From Nocardia jejuensis NBRC 103114 (GTDB lineage: Bacteria > Actinomycetota > Actinomycetes > Mycobacteriales > Mycobacteriaceae): 64,000 nt of DNA. Both the position numbers and the translations under genes were made by a program. The stretch is from the NCBI RefSeq assembly GCF_001613145.1, contig NZ_BDBU01000045.1:1-64000 (forward strand), read 5' to 3'. Shown here one piece after another: positions 35,220 to 43,812 of this stretch (within the stretch, counting starts at the first letter, position 1; every line of letters begins with the position of its first letter). Below the pieces are notes generated by a model. The model ran no database searches, had not been told where the DNA came from, and saw only the letters and a program-made list of their open reading frames with translations.

Positions 35220-35990
35220 TCAGTTCGTCACATGGATCGAACGCTTGACGATGGCGCGGGCCACACCCGGCAGGAAGCGCCGCATGAGGTAGCCCGGGTA
35301 GGCCTGACCGGGGAAGATGAACATCGGGCCCTTGGGTTTGGCCAGCGCCTTCTCCAGCGCGTCGATGACGGCCTCCGGCTGCATGCCGCTGGTGCCGCCG
35401 AGCACCGATTCGTTCTCTTCCCGGACCTTGTCGAGGAAGGCGGTCTCGACCATCGGCGGGCACAGCACGAGCAGGCGCACGCCGCTGTCGTCGAGCTCGT
35501 AGGAGAGGCTGTCGGCGAAGCCGATGACGGCGTGCTTGGAGGCGGTGTATCCGGCCATGCCGGGCGAGGGCAGCCAGCCCGCGACCGAGGCGAACAGCAC
35601 GGCGGTGCCGGTGCCGGCGGCCTTCATCGCCGGAATGACGGCCTGGCACAGATTGACCGTGCCGATGTAGTTCACGTCGATCATCTGCTTGATCTGCCGC
35701 ACATCATGATCCAGTGCGGTGCCGTGCACGTGCGCCATCCCGGCCGCGTGCACCAGGCGGTCGATGACGCCCAGTTCCGCTCGCACCTTCTCCACGACCG
35801 CGAACACCTGATCGGTGTCCGCGACATCGCAGGTGTAGGTGTGCATGTTCGGCGAGCGCTGCGCGGTCTCGGCCAATCCGGCGGCGTCGAGGTCGAGGGC
35901 GGCGACCGTCCACCCGGCCGCGGCCAGGCGCTGGGCGACGATCTTGCCCATGCCGCTGGCGGCTCCGGTCACGAGGGCAGTCTGGGTCAT
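35220..35990 (-). CDS. short-chain dehydrogenase/reductase
   Basis: A 256-residue SDR. The cofactor motif is TGAASGMG (residues 8-15), DL in AALDLD suggests NAD(H), and the active site is Ser in FASVAG with YTASK. A C-terminal basic tail (MRRFLPGVARAIVKRS) may bind membranes. The ATG at 35990 overlaps the preceding stop (ATGA), so it is co-translated with the decarboxylase-like gene. The substrate is unknown. Confidence 0.88.
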   Translation of the reverse strand: MTQTALVTGAASGMGKIVAQRLAAAGWTVAALDLDAAGLAETAQRSPNMHTYTCDVADTDQVFAVVEKVRAELGVIDRLVHAAGMAHVHGTALDHDVRQIKQMIDVNYIGTVNLCQAVIPAMKAAGTGTAVLFASVAGWLPSPGMAGYTASKHAVIGFADSLSYELDDSGVRLLVLCPPMVETAFLDKVREENESVLGGTSGMQPEAVIDALEKALAKPKGPMFIFPGQAYPGYLMRRFLPGVARAIVKRSIHVTN

Positions 35991-36700
35991 CGGACCTCCC
36001 GGGTCTGCAACACCGTCGCGGCGTCGTCGAAAGTCATTCGGAGCGAACCGATTCGGCTGGAGAAGAGGGCGGCCTTGGGAAGTCCGAGCGATCGCAGCTG
36101 CTCGGAGACCGGATGCGTGCCGAGTTCCACCCGGGTTCCGCCGGGCCGTCCGCGCACATTGCCGGGATTCATGATCCACGGCGTGCGGCGCAGCAGCCCG
36201 TTGCGCGAGGTGTAGGCGTCGATGGACGCGCCACCGGCCCCGCCCGGCATCGGCAGGCCGTCGGCGACCCGCAGCGCGATCACGAGCTGCCCGTCCACCC
36301 GGACCTCGCAGCGATGTCCGCCGCGCACCGGCGTGATGTCGATGTCGGCCATGAGTTTGGGGAAGCCCCAGATCGATTGCCCCGCTTCACAGGTGAAGCT
36401 CTGATTGACCGGCAGCCAGTGGATGTAGGCCCCGGTGGTGTCGCGCCGGCCCGGTTGGCGGGTCATGAGCGAGAACGCGAACTCGTGGTACGGCCCGAGG
36501 TCGCCGTCGACGTAGCGGACGAAGGCGAGCGACAGCACGGTCCGCCGGGGCAGGACCACCAGCGGCTCAAGCCCCGTCCCCTCGAGGAGTTCGCGAGCCG
36601 CACCGGCATCGACCAGGAACATCGCCGAGCTGGCGTCGGCCTGCCTGATCTGCACCGGCATGCCGACCTTCTCGCCCTGTACGGTATGCGCCTCTGCCAT
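35987..36700 (-). CDS. acetoacetate decarboxylase-like protein
   Basis: A 237-residue protein of the acetoacetate decarboxylase superfamily. The segment IWGFPKLMADI contains a lysine at the position of the Schiff-base Lys of ADC. Other members have lost decarboxylase activity, so beta-keto acid processing is only inferred. ATG 36700 was chosen, but ATG 36661, preceded by GAGAAGG at good spacing, is a strong alternative. A KstR-box-like site lies just upstream. Confidence 0.75.
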   Translation of the reverse strand: MAEAHTVQGEKVGMPVQIRQADASSAMFLVDAGAARELLEGTGLEPLVVLPRRTVLSLAFVRYVDGDLGPYHEFAFSLMTRQPGRRDTTGAYIHWLPVNQSFTCEAGQSIWGFPKLMADIDITPVRGGHRCEVRVDGQLVIALRVADGLPMPGGAGGASIDAYTSRNGLLRRTPWIMNPGNVRGRPGGTRVELGTHPVSEQLRSLGLPKAALFSSRIGSLRMTFDDAATVLQTREVR

Positions 36701-36708
36701 ATCCGAAT

Positions 36709-36722
36709 TAGAACAGGTTCTC
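36709..36722. promoter_or_regulatory. KstR-box-like site before the decarboxylase gene
   Basis: TAGAACAGGTTCTC matches TnnAACnnGTTnnA except the last base and is nearly palindromic. It lies 9 bases before ATG 36700, or 48 before ATG 36661. Confidence 0.55.
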
Positions 36723-36785
36723 GTGGCGTTCGTCACTGATTCTCCCAGTTGTCCCAGTGATCGGGAGTCGCTATGGCAGTGCCTT

Positions 36786-36801
36786 CGATAACTGGTTATC
36801 G
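36786..36801. promoter_or_regulatory. 16-base perfect palindrome at the fadD 3' end
   Basis: CGATAACTGGTTATCG is a perfect palindrome overlapping the fadD stop codon, upstream of the decarboxylase gene. It shares the AAC-N2-GTT core of the boxes nearby. Confidence 0.45.
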
Positions 36802-38409
36802 CACGTCGTGGTCCGGTTCGCAGGAGGCCGCGAAGGACTTGGCCCACCGGTAGTCGGGCTTGCCGCTCGGCGTCCGCGCGACCGTGTCGACCACCCAGAT
36901 CCGGCGGGGCAGTTTGTACCCGGCCAGATGCTCGCGCACGTGCGCTTCGAGCGCCGCGAAGTCGAGTTCCCGCTCCCCCGTTCGCGACACCACCGCCCCG
37001 ACCAGCTGACCCCAGCGCTCGTGCGCGATGCCGATGACGACGGCGTCGTAGATCCCCTCGTACGCCTTGACCACCGATTCGACCTCTTCCGGGAACACCT
37101 TCTCGCCGCCGGTGTTGATCATCATGTTGCCGCGGCCGATGAGGGTGACCGAACCGTCCGCCTCGACGCGGGCCCGATCGTCGGTGACGACCATCCTGGT
37201 CCCGTCGACGGCGCGAAAGAGCTTGTCGGTCTTGGCCTGATCCTTGTAGTAACCGATCGGCACATTGCCGGTCTTGGCCACCCAGCCCTCACCGCCCGGT
37301 GGGACGGGCTGCCCGGCCTCGTCCACGACCAGCGCGCCGCGACCGACGCTCACGCGCGGCCCACGCCCCGGGTCGTCGTCCTTCTGCGCGAAACCGATAC
37401 CGCCGAAACCGGTTTCGGAGGATCCGATCGACTCGGTGACCAGCGTGCTCGGAAACAGTTCCAGCAGTTCGTTCTTCACCGGCTGGGTCAACTGCGCCGC
37501 CCCGGATCCGATGGACACCAGACTGGAAGCGTCCACCGGCGCCGCCCGATAGGCGTCGACGAGCGGTCGCGCCAGCGCGTCCCCGGTGACGACCAGAATG
37601 TGCGGCTTCTCCCGCGCCACCACCTGCCAGACCCGGTCCGCGTCGAAGCGCGGTTCGAAGAGCACCGTGTTCCCGGACCACAGCGCGGTGAAGGTCGGCA
37701 TCATGGCCGCGGCGTGGATCAGCGGCGGCAGCACGAACCAGCGCATGGGCTGCTCCTGTGCGGCGGCGGCCCGGGACTGCTGGTATTCGTCGGTCACCGG
37801 TTCCCCGGTGTAGAAGTCGATGCCGCCGCCGAGCACCCGCCACATGTCCTCCTGCCGCCACATGACGCCCTTGGGCAGTCCGGTGGTGCCGCCGGTGTAC
37901 ATGATGAACAGGTCGTCCGCACTGCGCGGGCCGAAATCCCTTTCCGGGGAGCCGCTTTCGAGCGCTCTCTCGTACGACGACGATTCGGTGGGCAGTCCCG
38001 CGCCACCCTGATCGTCCTCGACCACCAGGGTGTGCCGCAGCCGCGGCAGGCGCGGGCGCACCTCCTCGATGAACGGCGCGTAACAGCGATGGTGGATCAC
38101 CATCTCGAGGTCGGCATTGTCGTACACGTAGTGCAGTTCCTCGGCCCGGTACCGATAGTTGATATTGATCGGCACGGCGCGAATCTTGAAGCAGCCCAGC
38201 AGTGTTTCGAGGGTCTCGATGCTGTTGTGCATATGGAAGCCGATATGGGTGCCGGGCCCCGCGCCCGCTGCCGCCAGATGATGCGCGAGCCGGTTGGCCC
38301 GGGCGTCGAGTTCGGCGAAGGTGAGCCGCCGATCGCCCTCGATGACGGCCGTCCGATCGGGGACGGCATCGGCCGCGTGCTCGTAGAGGTCGGCGAAGTT
38401 CGTTGCCAT
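36796..38409 (-). CDS. acyl-CoA ligase (FadD19-like)
   Basis: A 537-residue adenylate-forming acyl-CoA ligase. The P-loop-like motif is MYTGGTTGLPKGVMW, and later signatures include the GRGNMMINTGGEKVFPEEVE hinge and the catalytic Lys in RTPSGKPDYRWAK. The TGGTTGLPKGV form followed by RQEDMW is characteristic of FadD19/FadD17-type ligases acting on steroid side-chain acids. The exact substrate is inferred only. It precedes the decarboxylase and SDR genes on the same strand, and a weak operon is likely. Confidence 0.87.
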   Translation of the reverse strand: MATNFADLYEHAADAVPDRTAVIEGDRRLTFAELDARANRLAHHLAAAGAGPGTHIGFHMHNSIETLETLLGCFKIRAVPININYRYRAEELHYVYDNADLEMVIHHRCYAPFIEEVRPRLPRLRHTLVVEDDQGGAGLPTESSSYERALESGSPERDFGPRSADDLFIMYTGGTTGLPKGVMWRQEDMWRVLGGGIDFYTGEPVTDEYQQSRAAAAQEQPMRWFVLPPLIHAAAMMPTFTALWSGNTVLFEPRFDADRVWQVVAREKPHILVVTGDALARPLVDAYRAAPVDASSLVSIGSGAAQLTQPVKNELLELFPSTLVTESIGSSETGFGGIGFAQKDDDPGRGPRVSVGRGALVVDEAGQPVPPGGEGWVAKTGNVPIGYYKDQAKTDKLFRAVDGTRMVVTDDRARVEADGSVTLIGRGNMMINTGGEKVFPEEVESVVKAYEGIYDAVVIGIAHERWGQLVGAVVSRTGERELDFAALEAHVREHLAGYKLPRRIWVVDTVARTPSGKPDYRWAKSFAASCEPDHDVR

Positions 38410-38496
38410 GGGCTGATCACTTTCTACGGCAGAGCGAGGGTGTCGACTGGTCCCGGCCCTCGTCGTCGAATGGCTCGAATCATTGGTGGACGCGAC

Positions 38497-39753
38497 CTAT
38501 AGGACGGTCAGCGGCAGCGGGACGCCGCGATCTGTGAAGGAGAAGGTCGCACCGGTACTGAATCGGGTGATCGCGACCTCGGAAGCCTCCACGAAAGGCA
38601 TTGCCGAGAGCGCGATCTCGATCATCAGGGTGCGGGTGTCGGCGGCAGCGGCCCGCACGAAGAAGCGCGGGTTCACCCCGCGCACCAGTGCGTTCAGTGG
38701 TTCGAGGTGGTCGGGATCCAGCAGCGCCGCCCACGCCCCGTCGGCCACCGCGCCGGAGTCGCGTCCGATCCGCAACTCCACCACCGGCTCGCCGCCGGAC
38801 ATCCCGACCGAGGCCTCGACCGCGGAGTACCCCGCCGGATTGAAGACCGGATGGATCCGCAGCACGCGGGCCAGCGCGGCCGTGTCGTCGCCCAGGCCGA
38901 GGGCCTTGCGCAGCCGCTCGGAGGTGAGCCCGGCGATCCCGGCGAACTGTTTGCGCGCGATCTCCAGCGCGGTGTCCGCATCGGTCCGGACCTGCACCGC
39001 GAAGCGGAATCCGAGCGTCAGCAGATGCTGCTGCAGGCACACCTCGTCGGCGAGCCGCACGAGCGCGGCGTGCGAGAAGTCGGAGAACCGCAGATCGTTC
39101 AGCAGCGGTCCCGAATAGTCGTGCCGCCCATCGCCTTCTGGATCGATGGGATCGAGTTCCGTTCGGGCCGCGAACGAGTGCGCGACGACGTCCGCGTCCG
39201 GATGCGGTTTCGGCGGCTCGTGGGCCGGATCGATGTCGACCACCCACGCGCACATGGGCGTTCGATCCGCCGGTGTGCGCGGCGGCCGATGCACCGGCCG
39301 CACCCGCGCGTGCGGATTCGTCGCCAGCGCGGTCGCGTCGAAGGTGGGGTCCTCGATGTCGTGACACATCGCCACGACGTACTCCGGGCCCATCGGCTCC
39401 ACATCCAGCAGCGCACCGCAGTGCGCGAGGTGGAATTCGCCGTGATCGTGGTCGTGCACCCGGAAGCGGAAGTCCATGAACTGCGGTGGCGCACCGATAT
39501 CGAGCTGGAAGCCCTTGAAGATGGAATCGACTCCGTCGCCGGTGATTCCGAGTGCCTCGCGCATCCGGCGGGTGTAGACCGGGCTGGCCAGCTGCCACTC
39601 CTCGATCGCGACCCCGGTCATGCCCGGGCGGCCGAGCGCGCCCAGCACGTGCGCCATGCCGGATCGGTCGATCAGGTGGCCGCACAGCAGCAGCTCGGGC
39701 ACCAGCACCGCCAGTTCGGCCCGCGAGAGCGCGGCGAAGCGACTGGTCACCAC
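38497..39753 (-). CDS. uncharacterised protein, Asp/His-rich
   Basis: A 418-residue soluble protein of unknown family. Two features stand out: FRFRVHDHDHGEFHLAHCGA with several potential metal ligands, and MCHDIEDPTF. No known catalytic motif is recognised. The first in-frame start is GTG 39753, right after the stop of an upstream 38-codon frame that has a good ribosome binding site, so the true N-terminus may be upstream with a frameshift. The gene sits between fadD and the ferredoxin. Confidence 0.6.
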   Translation of the reverse strand: MVTSRFAALSRAELAVLVPELLLCGHLIDRSGMAHVLGALGRPGMTGVAIEEWQLASPVYTRRMREALGITGDGVDSIFKGFQLDIGAPPQFMDFRFRVHDHDHGEFHLAHCGALLDVEPMGPEYVVAMCHDIEDPTFDATALATNPHARVRPVHRPPRTPADRTPMCAWVVDIDPAHEPPKPHPDADVVAHSFAARTELDPIDPEGDGRHDYSGPLLNDLRFSDFSHAALVRLADEVCLQQHLLTLGFRFAVQVRTDADTALEIARKQFAGIAGLTSERLRKALGLGDDTAALARVLRIHPVFNPAGYSAVEASVGMSGGEPVVELRIGRDSGAVADGAWAALLDPDHLEPLNALVRGVNPRFFVRAAAADTRTLMIEIALSAMPFVEASEVAITRFSTGATFSFTDRGVPLPLTVL

Positions 39754-39863
39754 AGGGGTACCGGTCCCGCCCCGATCCGGCGCCGGCCCGGCAGCGGCGT
39801 CCCCGGCACCGAGCTCTCGATCCGCTTCCGCACACCGGGTGAGAGCACGCTGTCCCGACTCAT
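39747..39863 (-). other. 38-codon frame, probable frameshifted N-terminus of the next gene
   Basis: An ATG at 39863 has GAAGGAGA upstream (39873-39880) and runs to TGA at 39747-39749, overlapping the GTG start of the following gene. Its peptide begins MSRDSVLSPGVRKRIES and ends GPVPLW. Removing two bases near CCCCTGTGG would join it in frame to VVTSRFAAL. It is either a broken N-terminus or a leader peptide. Confidence 0.45.
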
Positions 39864-39878
39864 CTCCACGGGTCTCCT

Positions 39879-40085
39879 TCAGTCGACGGCGGTGTCGTCG
39901 TCCACGAGCGACAGCGCCTGGGTCGGGCAGTAGCGGACGGCGGCACGGGCGGCCGTCAGATCGTCACCGGGATCGGTGCGCAGGATCCGCACCTGTCCCT
40001 GTTTGGGCACCTCGAACAGCTCCGGGGCTTCGTCCTGGCAGACGGCATGCCCCTGACACAGGTCGATATCCACGACCAGTCGCAT
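39879..40085 (-). CDS. [3Fe-4S] ferredoxin (Rv0763c-like)
   Basis: A 68-residue ferredoxin. The cluster ligands are C10 and C16 (CQGHAVC) and C53 with following Pro (CPTQAL), a three-cysteine 3Fe-4S arrangement. In M. tuberculosis the Rv0763c ferredoxin lies beside cyp51 and supports P450 activity. Here the next upstream gene on the strand is the SDR, then the CYP123-like P450. It is the likely electron donor for this P450. Confidence 0.9.
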   Translation of the reverse strand: MRLVVDIDLCQGHAVCQDEAPELFEVPKQGQVRILRTDPGDDLTAARAAVRYCPTQALSLVDDDTAVD

Positions 40086-40115
40086 CGGACCTCCTCGTTC
40101 TCTAACCGGGTGATG

Positions 40116-40161
40116 TCGTATCGCGCAGGGGCGCTGTTATTTCGTATCGCGCAGGGGCGCT
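40116..40161. repeat. 20-base direct repeat with 26-base period
   Basis: TCGTATCGCGCAGGGGCGCT occurs at 40116-40135 and 40142-40161. The second copy encodes the SDR's last residues. It lies exactly where cyp51 would be in the mycobacterial gene order, so it may be a scar. Confidence 0.65.
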
Positions 40162-40919
40162 TCGGGTTGCACCTCCACGAGCACGAGATGCGCTCCGCGC
40201 GGGGCGGTCACGACCGCGACCACGGCCGAGGCGATGTCGGAGGCGCGCAGGAAGTACGGATGCCGGGCGAAACCCCAGCGCACCCATTCCTCGAGCATCG
40301 GCCCGACCACCTCGGGGTCGGCCTGCATGCCCATCCCGGTCTGGGTCTGGCCCGGCCGCACGATGGACGAGCGCACGCCGGTGCCCTCGAGTTCCATCCG
40401 CAATTGGGTGGCGAAGGCTTCCACGCCGGTCTTGGCGGCGTTGTAGGCCCCGACGCCGGGGCGGGTGCGGTCGGCGCAATCGGAGCCGATGACCACGAAA
40501 TCCCCACGGCGGCGCTCGATCATGCCGGGCAGCACCCGGTGCGCGAGCCGCTGCGCGCCGATCAGGTGCACGCGCACCTGCGATTCGAACACCTCGGGAT
40601 CCATTTCCCAGCCGCGTCCGAACTCCAGATCGCCCGCGCCGGAGACCACGATCTCGATCGAGCCCAGGGCCGCTTCGGCGGCGGCGACGAATTCGTCGAC
40701 CGACGCGGTGTCACCGACATCCAGCCGGTACGCGAACGCCTCACCGCCGTCGGCGCGGATCTTCTCCGCGAGCGTCTCGCAGATCTCCACGCGCCGCGCG
40801 CCGAGTGCGACCGGATGACCGAGTTCGGCCAGGGCCACCGCGGTCGCGGCCCCGATGCCCGAGGAGGCTCCCGCGACCAGCACGGTCCGGCGCCCGGGAT
40901 GGGCTGGGAATCGTGGCAT
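40137..40919 (-). CDS. short-chain dehydrogenase (Rv0765c-like)
   Basis: A 260-residue SDR. The cofactor motif is VAGASSGIG, and the active site reads VIGSD followed by YNAAK. In mycobacteria the equivalent gene Rv0765c lies between cyp51 and cyp123. Its ATG overlaps the CYP stop by one base (TAATG). No substrate is known. The gap to the ferredoxin is only 51 bases and holds no gene. Confidence 0.86.
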   Translation of the reverse strand: MPRFPAHPGRRTVLVAGASSGIGAATAVALAELGHPVALGARRVEICETLAEKIRADGGEAFAYRLDVGDTASVDEFVAAAEAALGSIEIVVSGAGDLEFGRGWEMDPEVFESQVRVHLIGAQRLAHRVLPGMIERRRGDFVVIGSDCADRTRPGVGAYNAAKTGVEAFATQLRMELEGTGVRSSIVRPGQTQTGMGMQADPEVVGPMLEEWVRWGFARHPYFLRASDIASAVVAVVTAPRGAHLVLVEVQPEAPLRDTK

Positions 40920-42124
40920 TACCGAACCTCCACTCGCACCGGCAGTTTCGCGAAGCCGCGCACGTTCACCGAATGCACTCGTTCGATCCCGGCGTGCGAG
41001 ATCTCGTAGCCCTTGACCCGATCCACGAACTCCCGCAGCACGATTCCCGCTTCCAGTCGCGCCAGATGCGCGCCGAGGCAGAAGTGCACGCCCTTGCCGA
41101 AGCTGATCAGCCCCGCCTTGTCGGTCCGTTCGATCTCGTAGCGATCCGGATCGTGGAACACCGCGTCGTCCCGGTTCGCGGATCCGATGAGCAGCAACAC
41201 CTTCGAACCCTGCGGGATGGTCCGGCCGTAGTACTCGAGGTCGACCGCGGCGGTCCGGGCCAGGATCTGACTGGAGGCGTCGTAGCGCAGCGTCTCCTCG
41301 ACCCAGTCCTGCACCAACTCCGGATGCTCGGCGACCCGGGCGTACTGATCGGGGTTCTGCCCACCCCAGTACAGGGCGTTGCCCAGCAGTTTCGTGGTGG
41401 TCTCGTTGCCCGCGACCACCATCAGGAACATGAAGCCGAGGATCTCGTCCTCGGTCAGGTGATCACCGTCGGCTTCCGCGTCCAGCAGCGCGGAGGTCAG
41501 ATCCTCGGTGCGGTGCTTGCGGCGTTGCGCGACCATGTCGGCGTAATACCCGAGCAGATGCAGCGCCGCCTCCATGGCCGCGACGGGCACGTCGAGCACG
41601 CCCTCCTCGCGGTGCAGCAGCAGATCCGCCAGGCGGCGCAGCTCATCGCGATCGGCCTCGGGGACGCCGAGCAGTTCGGAGATGACGTCCATGGGCACCT
41701 GGCCCGCGACGTCGTCGATCCAGTCGAATCCGCCACGCTCCAGGGCCGGTTCGAGATACTGCAGCGTGATCTGCCGGATGCGGTCGGTCATCTCGGTGAC
41801 GCGACGCGGGGTGAAGCCCTGGTAGACCAGTTTCCGCAGGCGCAGATGCGCCGGATCGTCCATGGCCAGGAAGGACATGGTCCGGTGTGCGTGCGGACCC
41901 CAGGCGGCCGGATCCAGGGATACGCCGTTGGCGCTCGAGAGCCGCACGTTGTCCCGGAATCCGGCGGACACGTCGACATGGCGCGACAGGGCCCAGAAGT
42001 CCAGTTCGGCATTGTGATAGATCGGCGCCTCGGTGCGCAGCCGCTGGTAGACGGCGTAGGGATCCTCGTGCATCCGATAGTCGTACGGATCGAAGAGCAG
42101 CGGCTCGAGGGAGGCTGCGGTCAT
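40919..42124 (-). CDS. cytochrome P450, CYP123-like
   Basis: A 401-residue P450. The oxygen-binding I-helix is VAGNETTT, the ExxR is EETLRY, and the haem loop is FGKGVHFCLGAHLAR with the cysteine ligand present. The gene order (P450, SDR, ferredoxin) matches Rv0766c-Rv0763c of M. tuberculosis without cyp51, which is the basis for the CYP123 suggestion. The start region carries a GGACACGTGTC site, an inverted repeat and a KstR-box-like site. The substrate is unknown. Confidence 0.87.
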   Translation of the reverse strand: MTAASLEPLLFDPYDYRMHEDPYAVYQRLRTEAPIYHNAELDFWALSRHVDVSAGFRDNVRLSSANGVSLDPAAWGPHAHRTMSFLAMDDPAHLRLRKLVYQGFTPRRVTEMTDRIRQITLQYLEPALERGGFDWIDDVAGQVPMDVISELLGVPEADRDELRRLADLLLHREEGVLDVPVAAMEAALHLLGYYADMVAQRRKHRTEDLTSALLDAEADGDHLTEDEILGFMFLMVVAGNETTTKLLGNALYWGGQNPDQYARVAEHPELVQDWVEETLRYDASSQILARTAAVDLEYYGRTIPQGSKVLLLIGSANRDDAVFHDPDRYEIERTDKAGLISFGKGVHFCLGAHLARLEAGIVLREFVDRVKGYEISHAGIERVHSVNVRGFAKLPVRVEVR

Positions 42125-42151
42125 CGTGTGGGTACCTCGTATTCGATAACG

Positions 42152-42173
42152 CGTTCATCCGCTCCGATGAACG
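42152..42173. promoter_or_regulatory. inverted repeat before the CYP123-like gene
   Basis: CGTTCATC (42152-42159) and GATGAACG (42166-42173) are perfect arms with a 6-base spacer, 28 bases before the CYP start. Possible operator or leader hairpin. Confidence 0.4.
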
Positions 42174-42200
42174 TCGCCGGCCACTGGAGACATGCGGCTG

Positions 42201-42210
42201 GACACGTGTC
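42201..42210. promoter_or_regulatory. GGACACGTGTC palindrome before the CYP123-like gene
   Basis: GACACGTGTC is a perfect palindrome in CTGGACACGTGTCTGTA. The same core occurs before the TetR gene at 51274 and, with one change, at 42325. Confidence 0.6.
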
Positions 42211-42279
42211 TGTACGGTACTGGCTGGCCGGTACGCTGGCAATGGAATCGAATTATCGATGGAATCCGAGCCATCGAAC

Positions 42280-42293
42280 TGAAACATGTTCTT
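42280..42293. promoter_or_regulatory. KstR-box-like site in the CYP123/aldA-stub promoter region
   Basis: TGAAACATGTTCTT matches TnnAACnnGTTnnA except the last base, in the divergent promoter region. Confidence 0.45.
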
Positions 42294-42324
42294 GCGCGTT
42301 CTCCGGCTCCGTACTTATAGTCCG

Positions 42325-42334
42325 TACACGTGTC
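42325..42334. promoter_or_regulatory. GGACACGTGT-type site before the aldA stub
   Basis: TACACGTGTC is in GTACACGTGTCCGGACA. Read on the minus strand, CCGGACACGTGT is identical to the site before the TetR gene. It is 22 bases before ATG 42356. Confidence 0.55.
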
Positions 42335-42355
42335 CGGACAGCATGGGAGCTACCG

Positions 42356-42502
42356 ATGAGCTCGAGCAACCGCAGTGCCGACGGCGTCTCGCGATCGCTG
42401 ATCGGCGGCAAGTTCACCCCCGGCGGCGACGGCGTGTTCACCACCCTCGATCGGGCAACCGGCGAGGCAAACGAGACCACACTCATCGCGTTCGGCTGGT
42501 GA
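42356..42502 (+). pseudogene. aldehyde dehydrogenase N-terminal stub (aldA remnant)
   Basis: This 48-codon frame encodes LIGGKFTPGGDGVFTTLDRA, the beginning of an aldehyde dehydrogenase, then stops. A full enzyme would be about ten times longer. The next gene's frame follows directly, and gene order (Rv0768 before Rv0770) places aldA here, so a large internal deletion is likely. Its promoter and start remain. Confidence 0.7.
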
Positions 42503-42513
42503 AGGAGCACGTG

Positions 42514-43395
42514 TTGGACACAGGGGAAACCCCGGTAGGTTTCATCGGCCTCGGCAATATGGGCGCGCCGATGGCCAAGCGACTGCTGGACTGGCCGGGC
42601 GGGCTGGTGGTCTGCGACATGCGCCCGGATGCGCTGCGGCCCTTCACCGATGAGGGCGCCACCGCCGCGGCGTCCGCGGCCGAGGTCGCCGAGCGCTGCG
42701 GCGTGGTCTCGATCGTGGTGCTGAACGACGAACAGGTGCGCGCGGTCATCACCGGTCCGGACGGGATTCTGACGACCGCGAAACCCGGCACCGTGATCGC
42801 GGTGCACTCCACCATCTCCGATCACACCGCCGTCGCCCTGGCGGCCGAATGCGCCGAGCGCGGAGTGGAATTCGTGGACGCGCCCATCAGCGGTGGTGCG
42901 GCCGGCGCGCAACGGGGCGGGCTGGCGGTCATGATCGGCGGCAGCGAGGCCGCCTTCGCGGCGGTGCGCGCACCCTTCTCCAGCTTCGCCTCGCTGCTCG
43001 TGCACGCCGGCGAGGTGGGTGCGGGCACTCGAATGAAGCTGGCGCGCAATCTACTTCACTTCATCGCCTTCACCGCGGCATCGGAGGCGCAGCGCTTGGC
43101 CGAGGCCGCCGGACTGAACATCACCGAGCTCGGCAAGGTGGTGCGGCACTCCGACTCGCACACCGGCGGACCCGGGGCGATCATGCTGCGCGACACCACG
43201 GCCCCGGTGGCGACAGGCGACTTCTGGTTCCCGATCCTGGGGCACGTCCGCGACCTCGGTGAAAAGGATCTGTCCCTGGCTCTCGAGCTGGGCGAACGAC
43301 TCGATATCGACCTTCCACTGGCCCGGCTCGCACTGGACGGGCTCGGCGACGGGCTCGGCGTGGGACCCGGCGAGATCTCCAAGGAGCACGCATGA
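42514..43395 (+). CDS. NAD(P)-dependent beta-hydroxyacid dehydrogenase (Rv0770-like)
   Basis: A 293-residue oxidoreductase of the 3-hydroxyisobutyrate dehydrogenase family. The cofactor motif is FIGLGNMGAPMAKRL, the substrate-binding DAPISGG is present, and the catalytic Lys is in GAGTRMKLARNLL. AAGGAG (42502-42507) is six bases before TTG 42514, which is chosen; GTG 42499, overlapping the stub's TGA, and GTG 42511 are alternatives. The next gene overlaps its stop by four bases. The substrate is not known. Confidence 0.87.
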   Translation: MDTGETPVGFIGLGNMGAPMAKRLLDWPGGLVVCDMRPDALRPFTDEGATAAASAAEVAERCGVVSIVVLNDEQVRAVITGPDGILTTAKPGTVIAVHSTISDHTAVALAAECAERGVEFVDAPISGGAAGAQRGGLAVMIGGSEAAFAAVRAPFSSFASLLVHAGEVGAGTRMKLARNLLHFIAFTAASEAQRLAEAAGLNITELGKVVRHSDSHTGGPGAIMLRDTTAPVATGDFWFPILGHVRDLGEKDLSLALELGERLDIDLPLARLALDGLGDGLGVGPGEISKEHA

Positions 43396-43760
43396 GTGAC
43401 GACCGCCGGGAACGCGGCCTGAAGAAGATGTCCGAGGTGTACGGCTGGGAATTCCAGGACGGACCCGGCGAGCATTTCGCGGTCACCGCCGATCACCTCT
43501 TCGCCGATATCTGGTCGCGCCCAGGACTTTCCATCCGGGATCGGCGCCTGCTGCTGATCGGCGCGCTGACCTCGCAGGGTCTGTTCGACGTCGCCGAGAT
43601 CCAGATCGGCGCGGCCCTGCGCAACGAGGAACTCGACGAGGAGCAACTGCGGGAGATCGCGCTGTTCCTGTGCCATTACGCGGGCTGGCCCGCGGGCACC
43701 AAGCTCGACGGCGTCGTCGGCAAGGTGATCGCGCAGGAACGCAAGAACCGCGAGAAGTAG
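43392..43760 (+). CDS. carboxymuconolactone decarboxylase family protein (Rv0771-like)
   Basis: A 122-residue member of the CMD/AhpD-like family. The pattern LSIRDRRLLLIGALTSQG...EIALFLCHYAGWPAG fits the CMD fold. A single Cys is seen in the active region, so peroxidase activity is unlikely. The ATG overlaps the dehydrogenase stop (ATGA), implying an operon. A role in ring-derived catabolism is possible, but activity is unproven. Confidence 0.85.
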   Translation: MSDDRRERGLKKMSEVYGWEFQDGPGEHFAVTADHLFADIWSRPGLSIRDRRLLLIGALTSQGLFDVAEIQIGAALRNEELDEEQLREIALFLCHYAGWPAGTKLDGVVGKVIAQERKNREK

Positions 43761-43812
43761 TACCCCGCACGCCGATCCGCCCTTTTTCCACACGTGAGGA
43801 ATCGAAGAGAAC

